Assembly: GCF_016427605.1 (NCBI RefSeq)
Contig: NZ_JAELXQ010000011.1
Location: 57,464-121,463 of the forward strand
From: Ochrobactrum sp. Q0168
GTDB taxonomy: Bacteria; Pseudomonadota; Alphaproteobacteria; Rhizobiales; Rhizobiaceae
Direction of reading: 5' to 3'
Length of the DNA stretch: 64,000 bases
Under the pieces are notes generated by a model. It was not told the DNA's origin. It made no database searches and saw nothing but the letters and a program-made list of their open reading frames with translations. A program made the position numbers and the translations under genes. Shown here piece by piece: positions 1 through 9,392 of the stretch. Each line of letters begins with the position of its first letter. The first letter of the stretch is position 1.

Positions 1-2
1 GT

Positions 3-449
3 CGCCTCCTGCCGGAAAGCCCGATGGAGCGCGCCGAAGTGCGCCGCCTCGTGGACTGGTTTCTGCTGAAATTCGAAAACGAAGTCACCCGCCACATCAC
101 GCGCGAACGCGTTTATAAATTGCAGATGGCGGCTGAAATGGGCGGCAGCGCGCCGGATTCCACCGCAATCCGCGCAGCCCGCACCAATATCCGCCAGCAT
201 ATGAAATATATCGACTGGCTGGCCGCCACGCGCGACTGGCTGGCAGGTGCGCATCCAAGCTATGCCGATATGGCGGCAGCAGCGGCGGTTTCGGTGCTCG
301 ACTATCTCGGTGAAATCGAATGGGGCGAAACCCGTGCCGCGCGCGACTGGTATGCGCGCATGAAGTCGCGCCCCGCCTTCCGCCCGCTTTTGTCCGATCG
401 CGTGCGCGGACTTGCCCCGGTGGCCCATTATGGCGACCTCGATTTCTGA
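3..449 (+). CDS. glutathione S-transferase family protein, C-terminal part (gene cut by the window edge)
   Basis: The open frame runs in from the window edge with no stop, so the N-terminal thioredoxin-like domain lies outside. The remaining ~148 residues look like the all-helical C-terminal domain of a cytosolic GST-like protein, with a long helix followed by a segment ending in SRPAFRPLL, a typical GST C-terminal motif. Substrate cannot be told from this part. Its last 20 bases overlap the start of queG in another frame, suggesting co-transcription. An internal ATG at 24 is only an in-frame methionine, not a likely start. Confidence 0.7.
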   Translation, partial: RLLPESPMERAEVRRLVDWFLLKFENEVTRHITRERVYKLQMAAEMGGSAPDSTAIRAARTNIRQHMKYIDWLAATRDWLAGAHPSYADMAAAAAVSVLDYLGEIEWGETRAARDWYARMKSRPAFRPLLSDRVRGLAPVAHYGDLDF

Positions 450-1575
450 GACAAAGGCAGACAGGCTGAAGCGCTTCCTCATCGAAGAAGCCAAAGCCGT
501 GGGCTTCGACGCTGTCGCCTTCACCACACCGGGTGCTATTCCACAGGCGCCTGAACGCCTGCGGCAATATCTTGCCGATGGCCATCACGCCGACATGCTC
601 TGGATGGAAGAGACCGAAGAACGCCGGGCCAATCCCGGCGTGCTCTGGCCGGAAGTTCGTTCCATCATGATGCTGGCCATGAATTACGGGCCGGACACCA
701 ACCCGCTGGCTGTGCTCGATCAGAAAGATCGCGCGGCCATATCGGTCTATGCGCAGAACCGCGATTATCACGACATCATCAAGGGCAAGCTGAAACACGT
801 GGCGAGCCGCTTTGCCGCGCGCGCCGGGCAGGACGTCAAGGTTTTCGTCGATACCGCGCCCGTCATGGAAAAGCCGCTGGCGGAAGCTGCAGGCCTTGGC
901 TGGCAGGGCAAGCACACCAATCTGGTCAGCCGCGAGCTTGGGTCATGGCTGTTTCTGGGCTCGATCTTCACCACGGCGGAAATCCCGCCGGATGAGCCTG
1001 AGCGCGACCATTGCGGCTCCTGCCGCGCCTGTCTCGACGCCTGCCCGACCAAGGCCTTTCCAGCGCCCTATCGTATCGATGCGGGCCGCTGTATTTCCTA
1101 TCTCACCATCGAGAACAAGGGCCCCATTCCGGCGGAGTTTCGCAAGGCCATGGGCAACCGAATCTATGGTTGCGACGACTGCCTTTCGGTCTGCCCGTGG
1201 AACAAATTCGCGCAGGCGACCAGCGAAATGAAGCTGAAGGCGCGCGACGATCTGAAAGCGCCTCGTCTCAGCGACCTGTTGACGCTGGACGATCCAGCGT
1301 TTCGCGCGCTTTTTTCCGGCTCGCCGGTCAAGCGGATCGGGCGCGACCGCTTCATCCGCAATGTGCTGATCGCGGCGGGCAATTCCGGCGATGCAGCGCT
1401 GCTGCCGCAGATCGAGTTGCTGCTTGGGGATGGTGCACCTGTCGTGCGTGGGGCGGCGGTATGGGCCTTGAAGCAGCTGGCCGCACCCAGCCATGTCGAT
1501 GCCTTGCAAAAACGTCTGGCCTCTGCGGAAGAGGATGCTACGGTGCAGAAAGAGTGGAATACGGAGACAGTCTGA
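430..1575 (+). CDS. queG: epoxyqueuosine reductase QueG
   Basis: QueG reduces epoxyqueuosine to queuosine in the wobble position of GUN-anticodon tRNAs, using cobalamin and two [4Fe-4S] clusters. The ~381-residue protein has the family layout: an N-terminal cobalamin-binding region, two ferredoxin-type cysteine clusters (CGSCRAC from about residue 195 and [10 protein letters not shown] from about residue 248) and a C-terminal HEAT-like helical tail. I prefer the ATG at 430 (MATSISETK) to one six codons upstream. The start overlaps the end of the GST gene, and the next gene begins one base after this stop, so the three are probably one transcription unit. Confidence 0.93.
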   Translation: MATSISETKADRLKRFLIEEAKAVGFDAVAFTTPGAIPQAPERLRQYLADGHHADMLWMEETEERRANPGVLWPEVRSIMMLAMNYGPDTNPLAVLDQKDRAAISVYAQNRDYHDIIKGKLKHVASRFAARAGQDVKVFVDTAPVMEKPLAEAAGLGWQGKHTNLVSRELGSWLFLGSIFTTAEIPPDEPERDHCGSCRACLDACPTKAFPAPYRIDAGRCISYLTIENKGPIPAEFRKAMGNRIYGCDDCLSVCPWNKFAQATSEMKLKARDDLKAPRLSDLLTLDDPAFRALFSGSPVKRIGRDRFIRNVLIAAGNSGDAALLPQIELLLGDGAPVVRGAAVWALKQLAAPSHVDALQKRLASAEEDATVQKEWNTETV

Positions 1576-1576
1576 C

Positions 1577-2446
1577 ATGCGCATTTTCCTGTTCGGGGCC
1601 GGATATTCGGCACAAGCCTTTGCCAAGCGGGTGACGGGAGAAGCAGAGCGCATCGACGGAACCACCCGCCACGAGCAGAAATTCCCGATCCTTGAGAAAT
1701 CCGGCATTTCGCCGCTGCTGTTCGATGGCGAAACGCCCTCGCCCGAACTTCTGGAGCGACTCGCCAAGGCAACCCATGTGGTGATTTCAATTGCCCCCGG
1801 CGAAGCGGGCGACCCGACGCTTGCCTGGGTCGAGGAAGCGCTGAGCCGTCCCGACAATACGATTCGCTGGATCGGCTATCTCTCGACCGTTGGCGTTTAT
1901 GGCGATCACAAGGGCGAATGGGTGGATGAAACCACGCAATGCAAACCGGTTTCGCGCCGCAGCCTAGAACGCGTCGAAGCGGAGCAGGCCTGGACAGAAT
2001 TGAGCGAGCGGCATGGAACGCCGCTGGCTATTCTGCGGCTGTCGGGTATTTACGGTCCCGGCCGCAATGCTTTCGTCAATCTGGAGCGTGGCACGGCGCG
2101 ACGTCTCGTCAAGCAGGATCAGGTGTTCAACCGCATCCATGTGGAAGACATTGCGGGCGCTTTGCGCTTTCTCGCAGGCACCGATACGGGCGGTATTTTC
2201 AACATTACCGATAATGAGCCATCGCCGCCGCAGGATGTCGTTGCCTATGCGGTCGAACTGATGGGCGTCACGCCGCCGCCGGAAGTGCCGTTTGAAGACG
2301 CGGAGCTGACGCCGATGGCGCGCTCCTTCTATGGCGAGAACAAGCGCGTCTCCAATAAGCGTATCGAGGCGCTGGGCTACTCTTTCATCTATCCCGATTA
2401 CAGAGCTGCCTTTTCGGCCATGTGGCGAGACGGGAACTGGCGCTGA
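1577..2446 (+). CDS. NAD(P)-dependent epimerase/dehydratase-like SDR protein
   Basis: This 289-residue protein starts with a beta strand and a glycine-rich nucleotide loop (FGAGYSAQAF), as in extended or atypical short-chain dehydrogenases. A YLSTVGVYGD segment in the middle is typical of the YbjT/YeeZ-like NAD-dependent epimerase group, as is SGIYGPGRN further on. Substrate is unknown. It begins one base after queG stops, so it is almost certainly translated from the same message. The family is common and conserved in Rhizobiales. Confidence 0.85.
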   Translation: MRIFLFGAGYSAQAFAKRVTGEAERIDGTTRHEQKFPILEKSGISPLLFDGETPSPELLERLAKATHVVISIAPGEAGDPTLAWVEEALSRPDNTIRWIGYLSTVGVYGDHKGEWVDETTQCKPVSRRSLERVEAEQAWTELSERHGTPLAILRLSGIYGPGRNAFVNLERGTARRLVKQDQVFNRIHVEDIAGALRFLAGTDTGGIFNITDNEPSPPQDVVAYAVELMGVTPPPEVPFEDAELTPMARSFYGENKRVSNKRIEALGYSFIYPDYRAAFSAMWRDGNWR

Positions 2447-2529
2447 TTGCCGATTTTGACGGCGCAAAGCATAATCGCCGCGTCACGCCTGAATGATTCG
2501 GGTCCGTGTAGTTTCCGGGAAGTTTGCCG

Positions 2530-3474
2530 ATGGCTCTGAAATCTGTTTCGAAATTCTGGTCGCGTCTTGTTCTCGCAACCTGTCTGGCGGCGATGATCGC
2601 GCCTGACTTCGTGCCCATGGCCATGGCGGATGACATGCCCGCCAAGCAGGCATTCGGTGCAGAACGCCTCCCCGTGCTGGCGCAGGAGCCGCAATCGATC
2701 GGCTTTTATGCCAAGGGCTGTCTCGCAGGCGCTGTTGCGCTGCCGACAGACGGTCCAAACTGGCAGGTCATGCGCCTCTCGCGCAATCGCCGCTGGGGCC
2801 ATCCGCGCATGATCGGCTTGCTGGAAAAGCTCTCCCGCCATGCCGCCAAGGATGGCTGGCCGGGCCTGCTCGTCGGCGATATTTCCCAGCCGCGCGGCGG
2901 TCCGATGCTAACCGGCCATGCTTCGCATCAGGTAGGGCTCGATGCCGATATCTGGCTGACACCAATGCCCAAGAAGCGTTTCACCGATGCGGAACGCGAA
3001 AGCGTTTCCGCCGTCTCGATGTTGAAAGGGGATTCCCTTTATGTCGATCCCAAGAAATGGTCCCCTGCCCGCACCGCGCTGATCAAACACGCCGCGAGCT
3101 ATCCGGAAGTCGAGCGCATCTTCGTGCATCCGGGCATCAAGAAGCAGCTTTGCGATACGGTGACCGGCGATAGAAGCTGGCTTGGCAAGGTTCGTCCCTA
3201 TTGGGGTCACTTCTACCATTTCCATGTGCGTCTGACCTGCCAGCCCGGCTCGCCGCAATGCAAGGCGCAGCCCAAGGTCGCGGCTGGCGACGGCTGTGAC
3301 AAGTCGCTCGCCTGGTGGTTCACCGACGAGCCGTGGAAGCCAGCAAAGCCATCGAAGGAACCGCCGAAGAAGCCGCGTCCCGTGATGGTGTCTGATCTTC
3401 CAAAGGCATGTGCCGCCGTGCTGGCCGGTCCCGCGCCCAATTCGGTCGCCGACGTCACCTATGGTGTGCAGTAA
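2530..3474 (+). CDS. mepA: penicillin-insensitive murein DD-endopeptidase MepA
   Basis: MepA is a periplasmic LAS-type zinc metallopeptidase (family M74) that cuts D-alanyl-meso-DAP crosslinks in peptidoglycan. The 314-residue protein has an N-terminal signal peptide (basic start, hydrophobic stretch, cleavage likely after the MAMA region). The metal-site segments are visible: HASHQVGLDADIW, an HPGIKKQLC segment and YWGHFYHFHVRL. The C-terminal ~70 residues are lysine/proline rich. A TTG two codons upstream is in frame, but the ATG at 2530 is the simpler start. A stem-loop follows at 3486. Confidence 0.92.
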   Translation: MALKSVSKFWSRLVLATCLAAMIAPDFVPMAMADDMPAKQAFGAERLPVLAQEPQSIGFYAKGCLAGAVALPTDGPNWQVMRLSRNRRWGHPRMIGLLEKLSRHAAKDGWPGLLVGDISQPRGGPMLTGHASHQVGLDADIWLTPMPKKRFTDAERESVSAVSMLKGDSLYVDPKKWSPARTALIKHAASYPEVERIFVHPGIKKQLCDTVTGDRSWLGKVRPYWGHFYHFHVRLTCQPGSPQCKAQPKVAAGDGCDKSLAWWFTDEPWKPAKPSKEPPKKPRPVMVSDLPKACAAVLAGPAPNSVADVTYGVQ

Positions 3475-3485
3475 TCGAGTATCGT

Positions 3486-3516
3486 GCCCCGCCGTTTGGC
3501 GGCGGGGCATTCTCTC
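3486..3516 (+). terminator. stem-loop terminator after mepA
   Basis: A 9-bp perfect GC stem (GCCCCGCCG at 3486-3494, CGGCGGGGC at 3500-3508) with a 5-base loop is followed by a T/C-rich run. It sits 11 bases past the mepA stop. Confidence 0.65.
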
Positions 3517-3518
3517 TA

Positions 3519-3661
3519 AGAGCCTGAATCAAAAAGCGGCATGTGCGTGCGAAAATGGTGATTTTCGAGTACCGGAGCGGAGCGTACTCAAGGTACGTGA
3601 GCACCGGAACGCAGAAAATTGCCATTTGCAGCCGCACAGGACGACTTTTGGAACAGGCTCT
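3519..3661. repeat. intergenic palindromic repeat, family A, copy 1
   Basis: A ~143-bp element ends in inverted copies of AGAGCCTG/CAGGCTCT. Inside, blocks recur at 5248-5440 and 47134-47253: GAATCAAAAAGCGGC, a block around ACCGGAGC...GTACGTGAGCACCGGAA, and TTGCCATTTGCAGCC. In size and setting it resembles the short palindromic repeats known from Brucellaceae (Bru-RS type), but I cannot confirm that identity. It fills most of the mepA-mgsA gap. Confidence 0.7.
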
Positions 3662-3739
3662 AAGCCCTCTTTTCACCGGCTTATAGCTCAGCTATAGGTT
3701 TCAAACGATTTAGAGCTTGATGACAAGGTTATCAATTTC

Positions 3740-4117
3740 ATGACAAAGCGCCTGCGCATCGCATTGATCGCCCACGATTTGAAGAAAGACGACATGGTGG
3801 CCTTTGCGCGCGCGCATGAAAAGGCGCTGTCGCGTTTCGATATCGTGGCCACGGGCACGACCGGCGGGCTGATCCTCGACGCCTGCCCTTCGCTGACGAT
3901 CCATCGCGTCAAGAGCGGTCCGCTCGGCGGCGACCAGCAGATCGGTGCGATGATTGCGGAAGGCACTGTCGAAGCGCTGATCTTCTTCATCGATCCGCTG
4001 TCGCCGCTGCCGCATGATGTGGACGTAAAGGCGCTGACGCGGCTTGGCAGCGTCTATGACATACCGATGGCGCTAAACCGTGCCACGGCGGAAAGGCTCA
4101 TCAAGGCTTTGGACTGA
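3740..4117 (+). CDS. mgsA: methylglyoxal synthase
   Basis: MgsA converts dihydroxyacetone phosphate to methylglyoxal and phosphate, a bypass of lower glycolysis. The 125-residue protein matches the family length and has the hallmark segments: [13 protein letters not shown] at the start, ATGTTGGLI with the phosphate-binding loop, [11 protein letters not shown], and [15 protein letters not shown] with the catalytic aspartate. It lies 76 bases upstream of glk on the same strand, so sugar phosphorylation and the methylglyoxal shunt are probably co-expressed. Confidence 0.95.
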   Translation: MTKRLRIALIAHDLKKDDMVAFARAHEKALSRFDIVATGTTGGLILDACPSLTIHRVKSGPLGGDQQIGAMIAEGTVEALIFFIDPLSPLPHDVDVKALTRLGSVYDIPMALNRATAERLIKALD

Positions 4118-4193
4118 TACGAGCGAAGATATACAAGCCCATGGGCAAGCCCCCAAAACTCAAAAGGGCCACAAGAAACGACAGGGAGAGAGA

Positions 4194-5222
4194 ATGCAAG
4201 CCATGATCGACGCCGAACAGAGTTTCCAGTTTCCAGTCCTCGTCGGCGATATTGGCGGCACCAATGCCCGCTTTGCAATCCTTGTCGATGCCAATTCCGA
4301 ACCGAAGGAATTCCCGGTTCTTCAGACGGCGGATTATGCGACCATCGATGAAGCCATTCAGACGGCCATTCTCGACCAGACGTCGCTGCAGCCGCGCTCG
4401 GTCATTCTGGCCATAGCAGGCCCCGTCGAAGGCGATGAAATCGATCTCACCAATTGCGACTGGGTTGTGCGCCCGAAGAAGCTGATCTCTGATCTCGGCT
4501 TCAAGGACGTGACCGTGCTCAACGATTTCGAGGCGCAGGCGCTGGCCGTGGTGTCGCTCGAAGGCCATCATATGGAGCAGATCGGCGGCAAGCCGGACGA
4601 GGTGATCGCAACCCGCGTCGTGCTCGGCCCGGGCACGGGCCTCGGCGTGGCCGGTCTGGTGCGCACCCGCAAGGCCTGGGTACCGGTTCCCGGCGAAGGC
4701 GGCCATGTCGATGTCGGCCCGCGCAGCGAACGCGACTATCAGATTTTCCCGCATATCGAGCAGATCGACGGGCGCGTTTCCGCCGAACAGATTCTGAGTG
4801 GACGCGGCCTGCACAATCTCTATGTGGCAATCTGCACCGCTGACGGCGTGACCCCGACGCTGGAAACCCCCGCCGACATCACCTCCGCCGGTCTTGATGG
4901 CAGCAACACGCAAGCCAGCGAAACGCTCGACCTGTTTGCAACCTATCTTGGCCGTGTGGCGGGCGACATGGCGCTTGTCTTCATGGCGCATGGCGGCGTT
5001 TACCTGTCGGGCGGCATTCCGCAACGCATTCTGCCTGCCTTGCGGGCAGGCGGTTTCCGCGCGGCCTTTGAGGATAAAGCACCGCATCAGGCCATCATGC
5101 ATGACATTCCGATCCATGTGATCACCTATCCGCTGGCGGCGTTGAGCGGCCTGTCGGCTTTTGCCTGCGCACCGTCGCGCTTCGAAGTCTCGACGGATGG
5201 ACGCCGCTGGCGCATCGGCTAA
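4194..5222 (+). CDS. glk: glucokinase
   Basis: Glk phosphorylates glucose with ATP in the cytoplasm. The 342-residue protein belongs to the bacterial Glk (ROK-unlike) family: [11 protein letters not shown] phosphate loop near the N-terminus, [22 protein letters not shown] and [11 protein letters not shown] in the sugar-binding region. The start at 4194 is preceded by a purine-rich GGGAGAGAG Shine-Dalgarno and gives MQAMIDAEQ, the expected family N-terminus. An upstream ATG in the same frame would add 38 low-complexity residues and overlap mgsA, so I reject it. Confidence 0.95.
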   Translation: MQAMIDAEQSFQFPVLVGDIGGTNARFAILVDANSEPKEFPVLQTADYATIDEAIQTAILDQTSLQPRSVILAIAGPVEGDEIDLTNCDWVVRPKKLISDLGFKDVTVLNDFEAQALAVVSLEGHHMEQIGGKPDEVIATRVVLGPGTGLGVAGLVRTRKAWVPVPGEGGHVDVGPRSERDYQIFPHIEQIDGRVSAEQILSGRGLHNLYVAICTADGVTPTLETPADITSAGLDGSNTQASETLDLFATYLGRVAGDMALVFMAHGGVYLSGGIPQRILPALRAGGFRAAFEDKAPHQAIMHDIPIHVITYPLAALSGLSAFACAPSRFEVSTDGRRWRIG

Positions 5223-5247
5223 GTTCCACCAGCAAGAGGATCGGGGT

Positions 5248-5440
5248 GTCTGAATCAAAAAGCGGCAGGCCATGGCGAAAATGGTGATTTCGAGAACCGG
5301 AGCTTGAGCCGTACATTTGGGTACGTGAGCACCGGAAGCCTCGCATAATCCGAAAAGTTGCAGACTTTTCGGATCAGATTATGCGAATACAAAACTCAAA
5401 TTGCCATTTGCAGCCCGGCATGGCGACTTTTGGATCAGAT
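5248..5440. repeat. intergenic palindromic repeat, family A, copy 2, with a nested palindrome
   Basis: It shares with copy 1 the CTGAATCAAAAAGCGGC start, the GTACGTGAGCACCGGAAGC block and the ATTGCCATTTGCAGCC end. Between the last two blocks it carries extra DNA at about 5343-5385: a hairpin made of GCATAATCCGAAAAGT and its reverse complement ACTTTTCGGATC...GATTATGC. Copies 1 and 3 lack this part, so it looks like one small palindrome inserted into another. Confidence 0.7.
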
Positions 5441-5476
5441 ACCAGGGATGGATAATTACGCGAGTTAAAGCTATAG

Positions 5477-5525
5477 AAACGCGGCGGGAATTGGCTTTCG
5501 GCCTTTTCACCGCCGCGTTTTTGGT
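5477..5525 (+). terminator. intrinsic terminator downstream of glk
   Basis: An 11-bp stem, AAACGCGGCGG (5477-5487) with CCGCCGCGTTT (5510-5520), runs into a T-rich tract. It lies between the glk-side repeat and the ABC exporter gene, insulating the latter. Confidence 0.75.
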
Positions 5526-5587
5526 TTTAATACCAACGCATTTTCAACGGTAGTCTCGGACAGACCGAGCTCAGGAATGAAGCGCTT

Positions 5588-7450
5588 TTGCACGTGAGCT
5601 TATTCAAGAAGAAAAACAAAAAAATCGACACGGGCGAAGCCACCCGCGTAATCCGGCGCATGATGTCGGAGAATATCGGTGAATATAAGAAGAACTATAT
5701 CGTCGCCATCATCGCATCTTTGATCGTCGGCGGATCAAACGCCGCGCTCGCCTATATGATGAAGCCGATGATCGACAAGATCTTCTATGAGCAGAACCTG
5801 CCGCTGATCTGGATCATCTGCGGCACGCTGCTGGCGATCTTCATCCTGCGCGGTCTGTCTGGCTATGTGCAGGCCGTCGAGCTTGCCAAGATCGGCAATA
5901 ATCTGGTCGCGCGCTATCAGAAGCGCATTTTCGACCATCTGATGAAGCTCGGCCTCGACTTCTATAATGATACGCGCTCCGGCCATCTGGCGGCGCAGAT
6001 CAACCAGAATGTGTCCGGCATCCGCGACCTTCTGAACATGACGATTTCGTCGATTGCGCGCGATTTCATCTCGCTGATCGGTCTGGTCGCCATGATGTTC
6101 TACATGGACCCGATGTTGTCGGTTGCGATCTTCCTGATCGGCCCGCCGCTCATTCTGGCGGTCGCCTATATTTCGCGCCGCATCCGCTCGGTCACGCGCG
6201 ATCTGGTGCATCTCAATTCGCATCTTCTCGGCGCCATGCAGGAATCCGTGCAGGGCATCGCCGTCGTGAAAGCCTTCACCATGGAAGACCAGCTGCGCGC
6301 CAAGATCGGCAATCTGATCGATCTGTCGGAGGGCCGCAGCAACAAGATCGCCAAAGTGTCCGAACGCACCACGCCGATTTCCGAAATCCTGGCTGGTTTC
6401 GCCGTTTCCGGCGTGCTGGCCTATAGCGGCTATCGCGCCATTCTCGACCATCAGCCGCCGGGCGCGACCTTCGCCTTCATCACCGCGATGCTTTTGGCCT
6501 ATGATCCGGCACGTCGTCTCGCCCGCCTTCAGGTCGGGCTGGAAAAGGCGCTCGTCAACGCCCGCATGATCTATGAAGTGCTGGATATCAAGCCGCACCA
6601 GCGCGATGCCGCCGATGCGCCGCCGCTGAACCCCGGCCCCGGCGAAATCCAGTTCAAAGACCTGTACTTCTCCTATAGCGAGCTTGCGCCGGTTCTGCAT
6701 GGCGTCAGCTTTATCGCCAAGGCGGGCGAAACCACGGCGATCATCGGCGCATCGGGTGCGGGCAAGTCAACGCTCATCAATCTCGTGCAGCGGTTCTACG
6801 ATCTCGACCAAGGAACGATCCTGTTTGACGGACAGGATATTTCCAAGGTCACCAAGCACTCGCTGCGCCACGCAGTCGCCTATGTGTCGCAACAGCCCTA
6901 TCTGTTCGAAGGCACCATTGCCGACAATATCCGCTATGGACGCCCGGACGCGACCGATGATGAAATCGTCAAGGCGGCCAAGCTTGCCCATGCGCATGAT
7001 TTCATCCTGCAACAGCCGCAGGGCTATGACACGCCGATTGGCGAAAACGGCGCAACGCTTTCGGGCGGCCAGCGCCAGCGCATTTCGATTGCGCGCGCCA
7101 TCGTGCGCAACGCGCCGGTGCTGCTTCTCGATGAAGCAACGTCTGCCCTCGACAACGAATCGGAAAAGCGCGTCCAGCAGGCGCTGGAAACGATCATGCA
7201 GGGCCGCACCACCATCGTTATTGCCCATCGCCTGTCCACGGTCGTCAATGCCGACCGCATTGTGGTCATGGAAGCGGGGCGCGTGGTGGAAGAAGGCCGT
7301 CATGAAGAGCTGATCGCCGTACCGAACGGCGTCTATGCCCGCTTCTATCAATTGCAGAGCGGCAGCGCTGATAATATGACCGAACCGACCATCGAAGAAC
7401 TGACTGCGGATGATGTGCCAGCGGGCACAGGAGGACAGAATGACCGGTGA
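5588..7450 (+). CDS. MsbA-like ABC exporter, fused membrane and ATPase domains
   Basis: The protein is a 620-residue half-transporter. It has an N-terminal six-helix membrane domain (first helix near residue 35) and a C-terminal ATPase with Walker [10 protein letters not shown], signature LSGGQRQR and Walker [13 protein letters not shown]. Family members export lipids, lipopolysaccharide cores or drugs from the inner membrane; the cargo here is unknown. The start is a TTG at 5588 or a GTG at 5594; an AGGA sits at 5573 and no in-frame ATG lies close. The end overlaps dapB by 11 bases. Confidence 0.9.
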   Translation: MHVSLFKKKNKKIDTGEATRVIRRMMSENIGEYKKNYIVAIIASLIVGGSNAALAYMMKPMIDKIFYEQNLPLIWIICGTLLAIFILRGLSGYVQAVELAKIGNNLVARYQKRIFDHLMKLGLDFYNDTRSGHLAAQINQNVSGIRDLLNMTISSIARDFISLIGLVAMMFYMDPMLSVAIFLIGPPLILAVAYISRRIRSVTRDLVHLNSHLLGAMQESVQGIAVVKAFTMEDQLRAKIGNLIDLSEGRSNKIAKVSERTTPISEILAGFAVSGVLAYSGYRAILDHQPPGATFAFITAMLLAYDPARRLARLQVGLEKALVNARMIYEVLDIKPHQRDAADAPPLNPGPGEIQFKDLYFSYSELAPVLHGVSFIAKAGETTAIIGASGAGKSTLINLVQRFYDLDQGTILFDGQDISKVTKHSLRHAVAYVSQQPYLFEGTIADNIRYGRPDATDDEIVKAAKLAHAHDFILQQPQGYDTPIGENGATLSGGQRQRISIARAIVRNAPVLLLDEATSALDNESEKRVQQALETIMQGRTTIVIAHRLSTVVNADRIVVMEAGRVVEEGRHEELIAVPNGVYARFYQLQSGSADNMTEPTIEELTADDVPAGTGGQNDR

Positions 7451-8279
7451 ACCGGATAGCCGAAACAGCGAAATGGGCCTCGTCGTCGTCGGCGCCGGTG
7501 GCCGCATGGGCCAGACCCTCATCCGGACGATCCAGTCGATTGACGGCGCAAAACTCAGCGGCGCCATCGAGCGCCCCGGCTCGCCGCTGATCGGCAGAGA
7601 CGCCGGTGAAGTGGCCGGTGTCGGCGCGCTTGGCATCACCATCACCGATGATCCGCTGCCGGTCTTCGCCAAGGCGCAAGGCGTGCTCGATTTCACAAGC
7701 CCCGCCGCCAGTGTCGCCTTTGCCGGTCTCGCCGCGCAGGCCCGCATCGTCCACGTCATTGGCACCACGGGATGCTCGGCGGAAGACGAAGAGAAGTTCC
7801 GCGCCGCCGCCCGCCATGCCACCATCGTCAAGTCGGGCAATATGAGTCTTGGCGTCAATCTGCTTTCCGTACTGGTACAGAAGGCTGCAAAGGCACTGGG
7901 ACCGGACGATTTCGACATCGAAGTTCTCGAAATGCACCACAAGCACAAGGTGGACGCGCCATCCGGCACCGCCCTGCTTCTCGGCCAAGCGGCAGCCGAA
8001 GGCCGTGGCATCAGCCTTGAAGACAACAGCGTGCGGGCGCGAGACGGCTATACCGGCCCGCGTGAAGAAGGCACCATCGGCTTTGCCACGCTGCGCGGCG
8101 GCTCGGTGATCGGCGACCATTCGGTGATTCTCGCTGGCCCCGGCGAACGCATTGTGCTGTCGCACCATGCCGAGGACCGCACCATCTTCGCACGCGGCGC
8201 GGTCAAGGCCGCGCTCTGGGCTTATGGCAAAAAGCCCGGCCTCTATTCCATGCTCGACGTGCTCGGGCTGAGTGACTAG
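7440..8279 (+). CDS. dapB: 4-hydroxy-tetrahydrodipicolinate reductase DapB
   Basis: DapB carries out the NAD(P)H-dependent reduction step in the diaminopimelate and lysine pathway, feeding peptidoglycan synthesis. The 279-residue protein shows the nucleotide-binding loop [10 protein letters not shown] near its N-terminus, the GTTG segment, and the catalytic-region motif [15 protein letters not shown]. The ATG at 7440 has a strong AGGAGGA six bases before it and overlaps the ABC exporter end by 11 bases, indicating translational coupling. Confidence 0.95.
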   Translation: MTGEPDSRNSEMGLVVVGAGGRMGQTLIRTIQSIDGAKLSGAIERPGSPLIGRDAGEVAGVGALGITITDDPLPVFAKAQGVLDFTSPAASVAFAGLAAQARIVHVIGTTGCSAEDEEKFRAAARHATIVKSGNMSLGVNLLSVLVQKAAKALGPDDFDIEVLEMHHKHKVDAPSGTALLLGQAAAEGRGISLEDNSVRARDGYTGPREEGTIGFATLRGGSVIGDHSVILAGPGERIVLSHHAEDRTIFARGAVKAALWAYGKKPGLYSMLDVLGLSD

Positions 8280-8372
8280 AGCGCGTTTCGATCTGATTGC
8301 ATCAGATCGGCGCTCCACTATTTTGTTTGAACGCGCATCTTTTCCGAAAACCGTTTCACACTTTTCGGGATG
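8279..8372. repeat. intergenic palindromic repeat (Rhizobiales mosaic-element type)
   Basis: The dapB-gpmA gap holds GATCTGA-TTGCA-TCAGATC, a clean hairpin at 8290-8308. It is followed by GAACGCGCATCTTTTCCGAAAACC and a CACACTTTTCGGGATGCGC tail that can pair with it. This looks like the RIME/ABC class of intergenic elements in Rhizobiales; I infer that from appearance only. Confidence 0.5.
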
Positions 8373-8405
8373 CGCTTTGATTTACCCACCAACGGAGCCT
8401 TGCAT

Positions 8406-9026
8406 ATGTCTCGTACTCTCGTCCTGGTTCGCCATGGCCAAAGCGAATGGAACCTGAAAAACCTTTTCACCGGCTGGCGCGATCCGGGCCTGACCGAACA
8501 GGGCCACGCCGAAGCCAAGGCCGCTGGCCAGCGCCTCAAGGCTGCTGGTCTCAAATTCGATATCGCCTATACGTCGGTGCTGACCCGCGCGCAGACCACC
8601 TGCCAGCACATTCTGGATGAGCTGGGCCAGTCTGGCCTCGAAACCATCCGCGATCAGGCCCTGAACGAGCGCGACTATGGCGATCTCTCCGGTCTCAACA
8701 AGGACGATGCCCGCGCCAAATGGGGCGAAGAGCAGGTTCATGTCTGGCGCCGTTCCTATGACGTGCCTCCTCCGGGCGGCGAAAGCCTGAAGGATACGGG
8801 CGCGCGCGTCTGGCCTTATTATCTGCATCAGATCCAGCCGCATGTGCTGCGCGGCGAGAGCGTTCTGGTGGCTGCACACGGCAATTCGCTGCGCGCGCTC
8901 ATCATGGCGCTCGACGGCCTGACGCCGGAACAGATTCTCAAGCAGGAACTGAATACCGGCGTGCCGATCATTTACCGGCTTAATGCTGATTCGACTGTGG
9001 CCTCGAAGGAAATTCTGGAAGCCTGA
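8406..9026 (+). CDS. gpmA: 2,3-bisphosphoglycerate-dependent phosphoglycerate mutase
   Basis: GpmA interconverts 3- and 2-phosphoglycerate in glycolysis through a phosphohistidine. The 206-residue protein has the RHG motif ([12 protein letters not shown], catalytic histidine at residue 10), [23 protein letters not shown] and the second histidine in [10 protein letters not shown]. It is shorter than the ~250-residue enterobacterial enzyme, as usual in alphaproteobacteria. The ATG at 8406 follows a GGAG at 8394. A strong terminator follows. Confidence 0.95.
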   Translation: MSRTLVLVRHGQSEWNLKNLFTGWRDPGLTEQGHAEAKAAGQRLKAAGLKFDIAYTSVLTRAQTTCQHILDELGQSGLETIRDQALNERDYGDLSGLNKDDARAKWGEEQVHVWRRSYDVPPPGGESLKDTGARVWPYYLHQIQPHVLRGESVLVAAHGNSLRALIMALDGLTPEQILKQELNTGVPIIYRLNADSTVASKEILEA

Positions 9027-9046
9027 CACGCAGTTGGCGGCAAATT

Positions 9047-9079
9047 TATCGGGCGCGACACCGCGCCCGATAACGTTTT
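9047..9079 (+). terminator. intrinsic terminator after gpmA
   Basis: An 11-bp perfect stem, TATCGGGCGCG (9047-9057) with CGCGCCCGATA (9062-9072) and a 4-base loop, is followed by ACGTTTTC. Confidence 0.7.
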
Positions 9080-9133
9080 CAACACGGAAAACCGACAGCT
9101 TGAAAAAAAGCTGACATTATTTCGAAAACGCGA

Positions 9134-9161
9134 TTGACAGAGGCAAGCCGACCCCTTAGAT
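9134..9161 (+). promoter_or_regulatory. promoter of tRNA-Leu
   Basis: TTGACA (9134-9139) and TTAGAT (9156-9161) are separated by 16 bases and end 11 bases before the mature tRNA, matching a housekeeping sigma-70 type promoter. Confidence 0.6.
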
Positions 9162-9172
9162 GGGTCCTCGTC

Positions 9173-9259
9173 GCCCAGATGGCGGAATTGGTAGACGCAC
9201 CAGCTTCAGGTGCTGGCGCTCGCAAGGGCGTGGAGGTTCGAGTCCTCTTCTGGGCACCA
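9173..9259 (+). tRNA. tRNA-Leu (anticodon CAG)
   Basis: This is a class II tRNA with a long variable arm. The acceptor stem pairs GCCCAGA (9173-9179) with TCTGGGC (9249-9255), then discriminator A and encoded CCA. The anticodon stem CCAGC/GCTGG encloses TTCAGGT, placing anticodon CAG at 9207-9209. The T arm carries GGTTCGAGTCC. Confidence 0.95.
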
Positions 9260-9301
9260 TTCCTAAGCCTTCGGACCACTACCAAGGTTCAGAAGCACCC
9301 C

Positions 9302-9329
9302 AAAAAGCCCGCGCAAGCGGGCTTTTTTG
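9302..9329 (+). terminator. intrinsic terminator after tRNA-Leu
   Basis: AAAAAGCCCGC-GCAA-GCGGGCTTTTTT forms an 8-bp GC-rich stem (9307-9322 core) with a T tail, 43 bases after the tRNA. Confidence 0.85.
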
Positions 9330-9392
9330 CTATCCGGGCCTGTCGCATTCCCCATGCGTCCAAACCTCGGCCTGCGCTTCAGGAAGACAGAT

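Noticed and set aside
4080..4193. 38-residue N-terminal extension of glucokinase
   Set aside because: Overlaps mgsA, low-complexity, and the ATG at 4194 has a strong ribosome-binding site and the family N-terminus.
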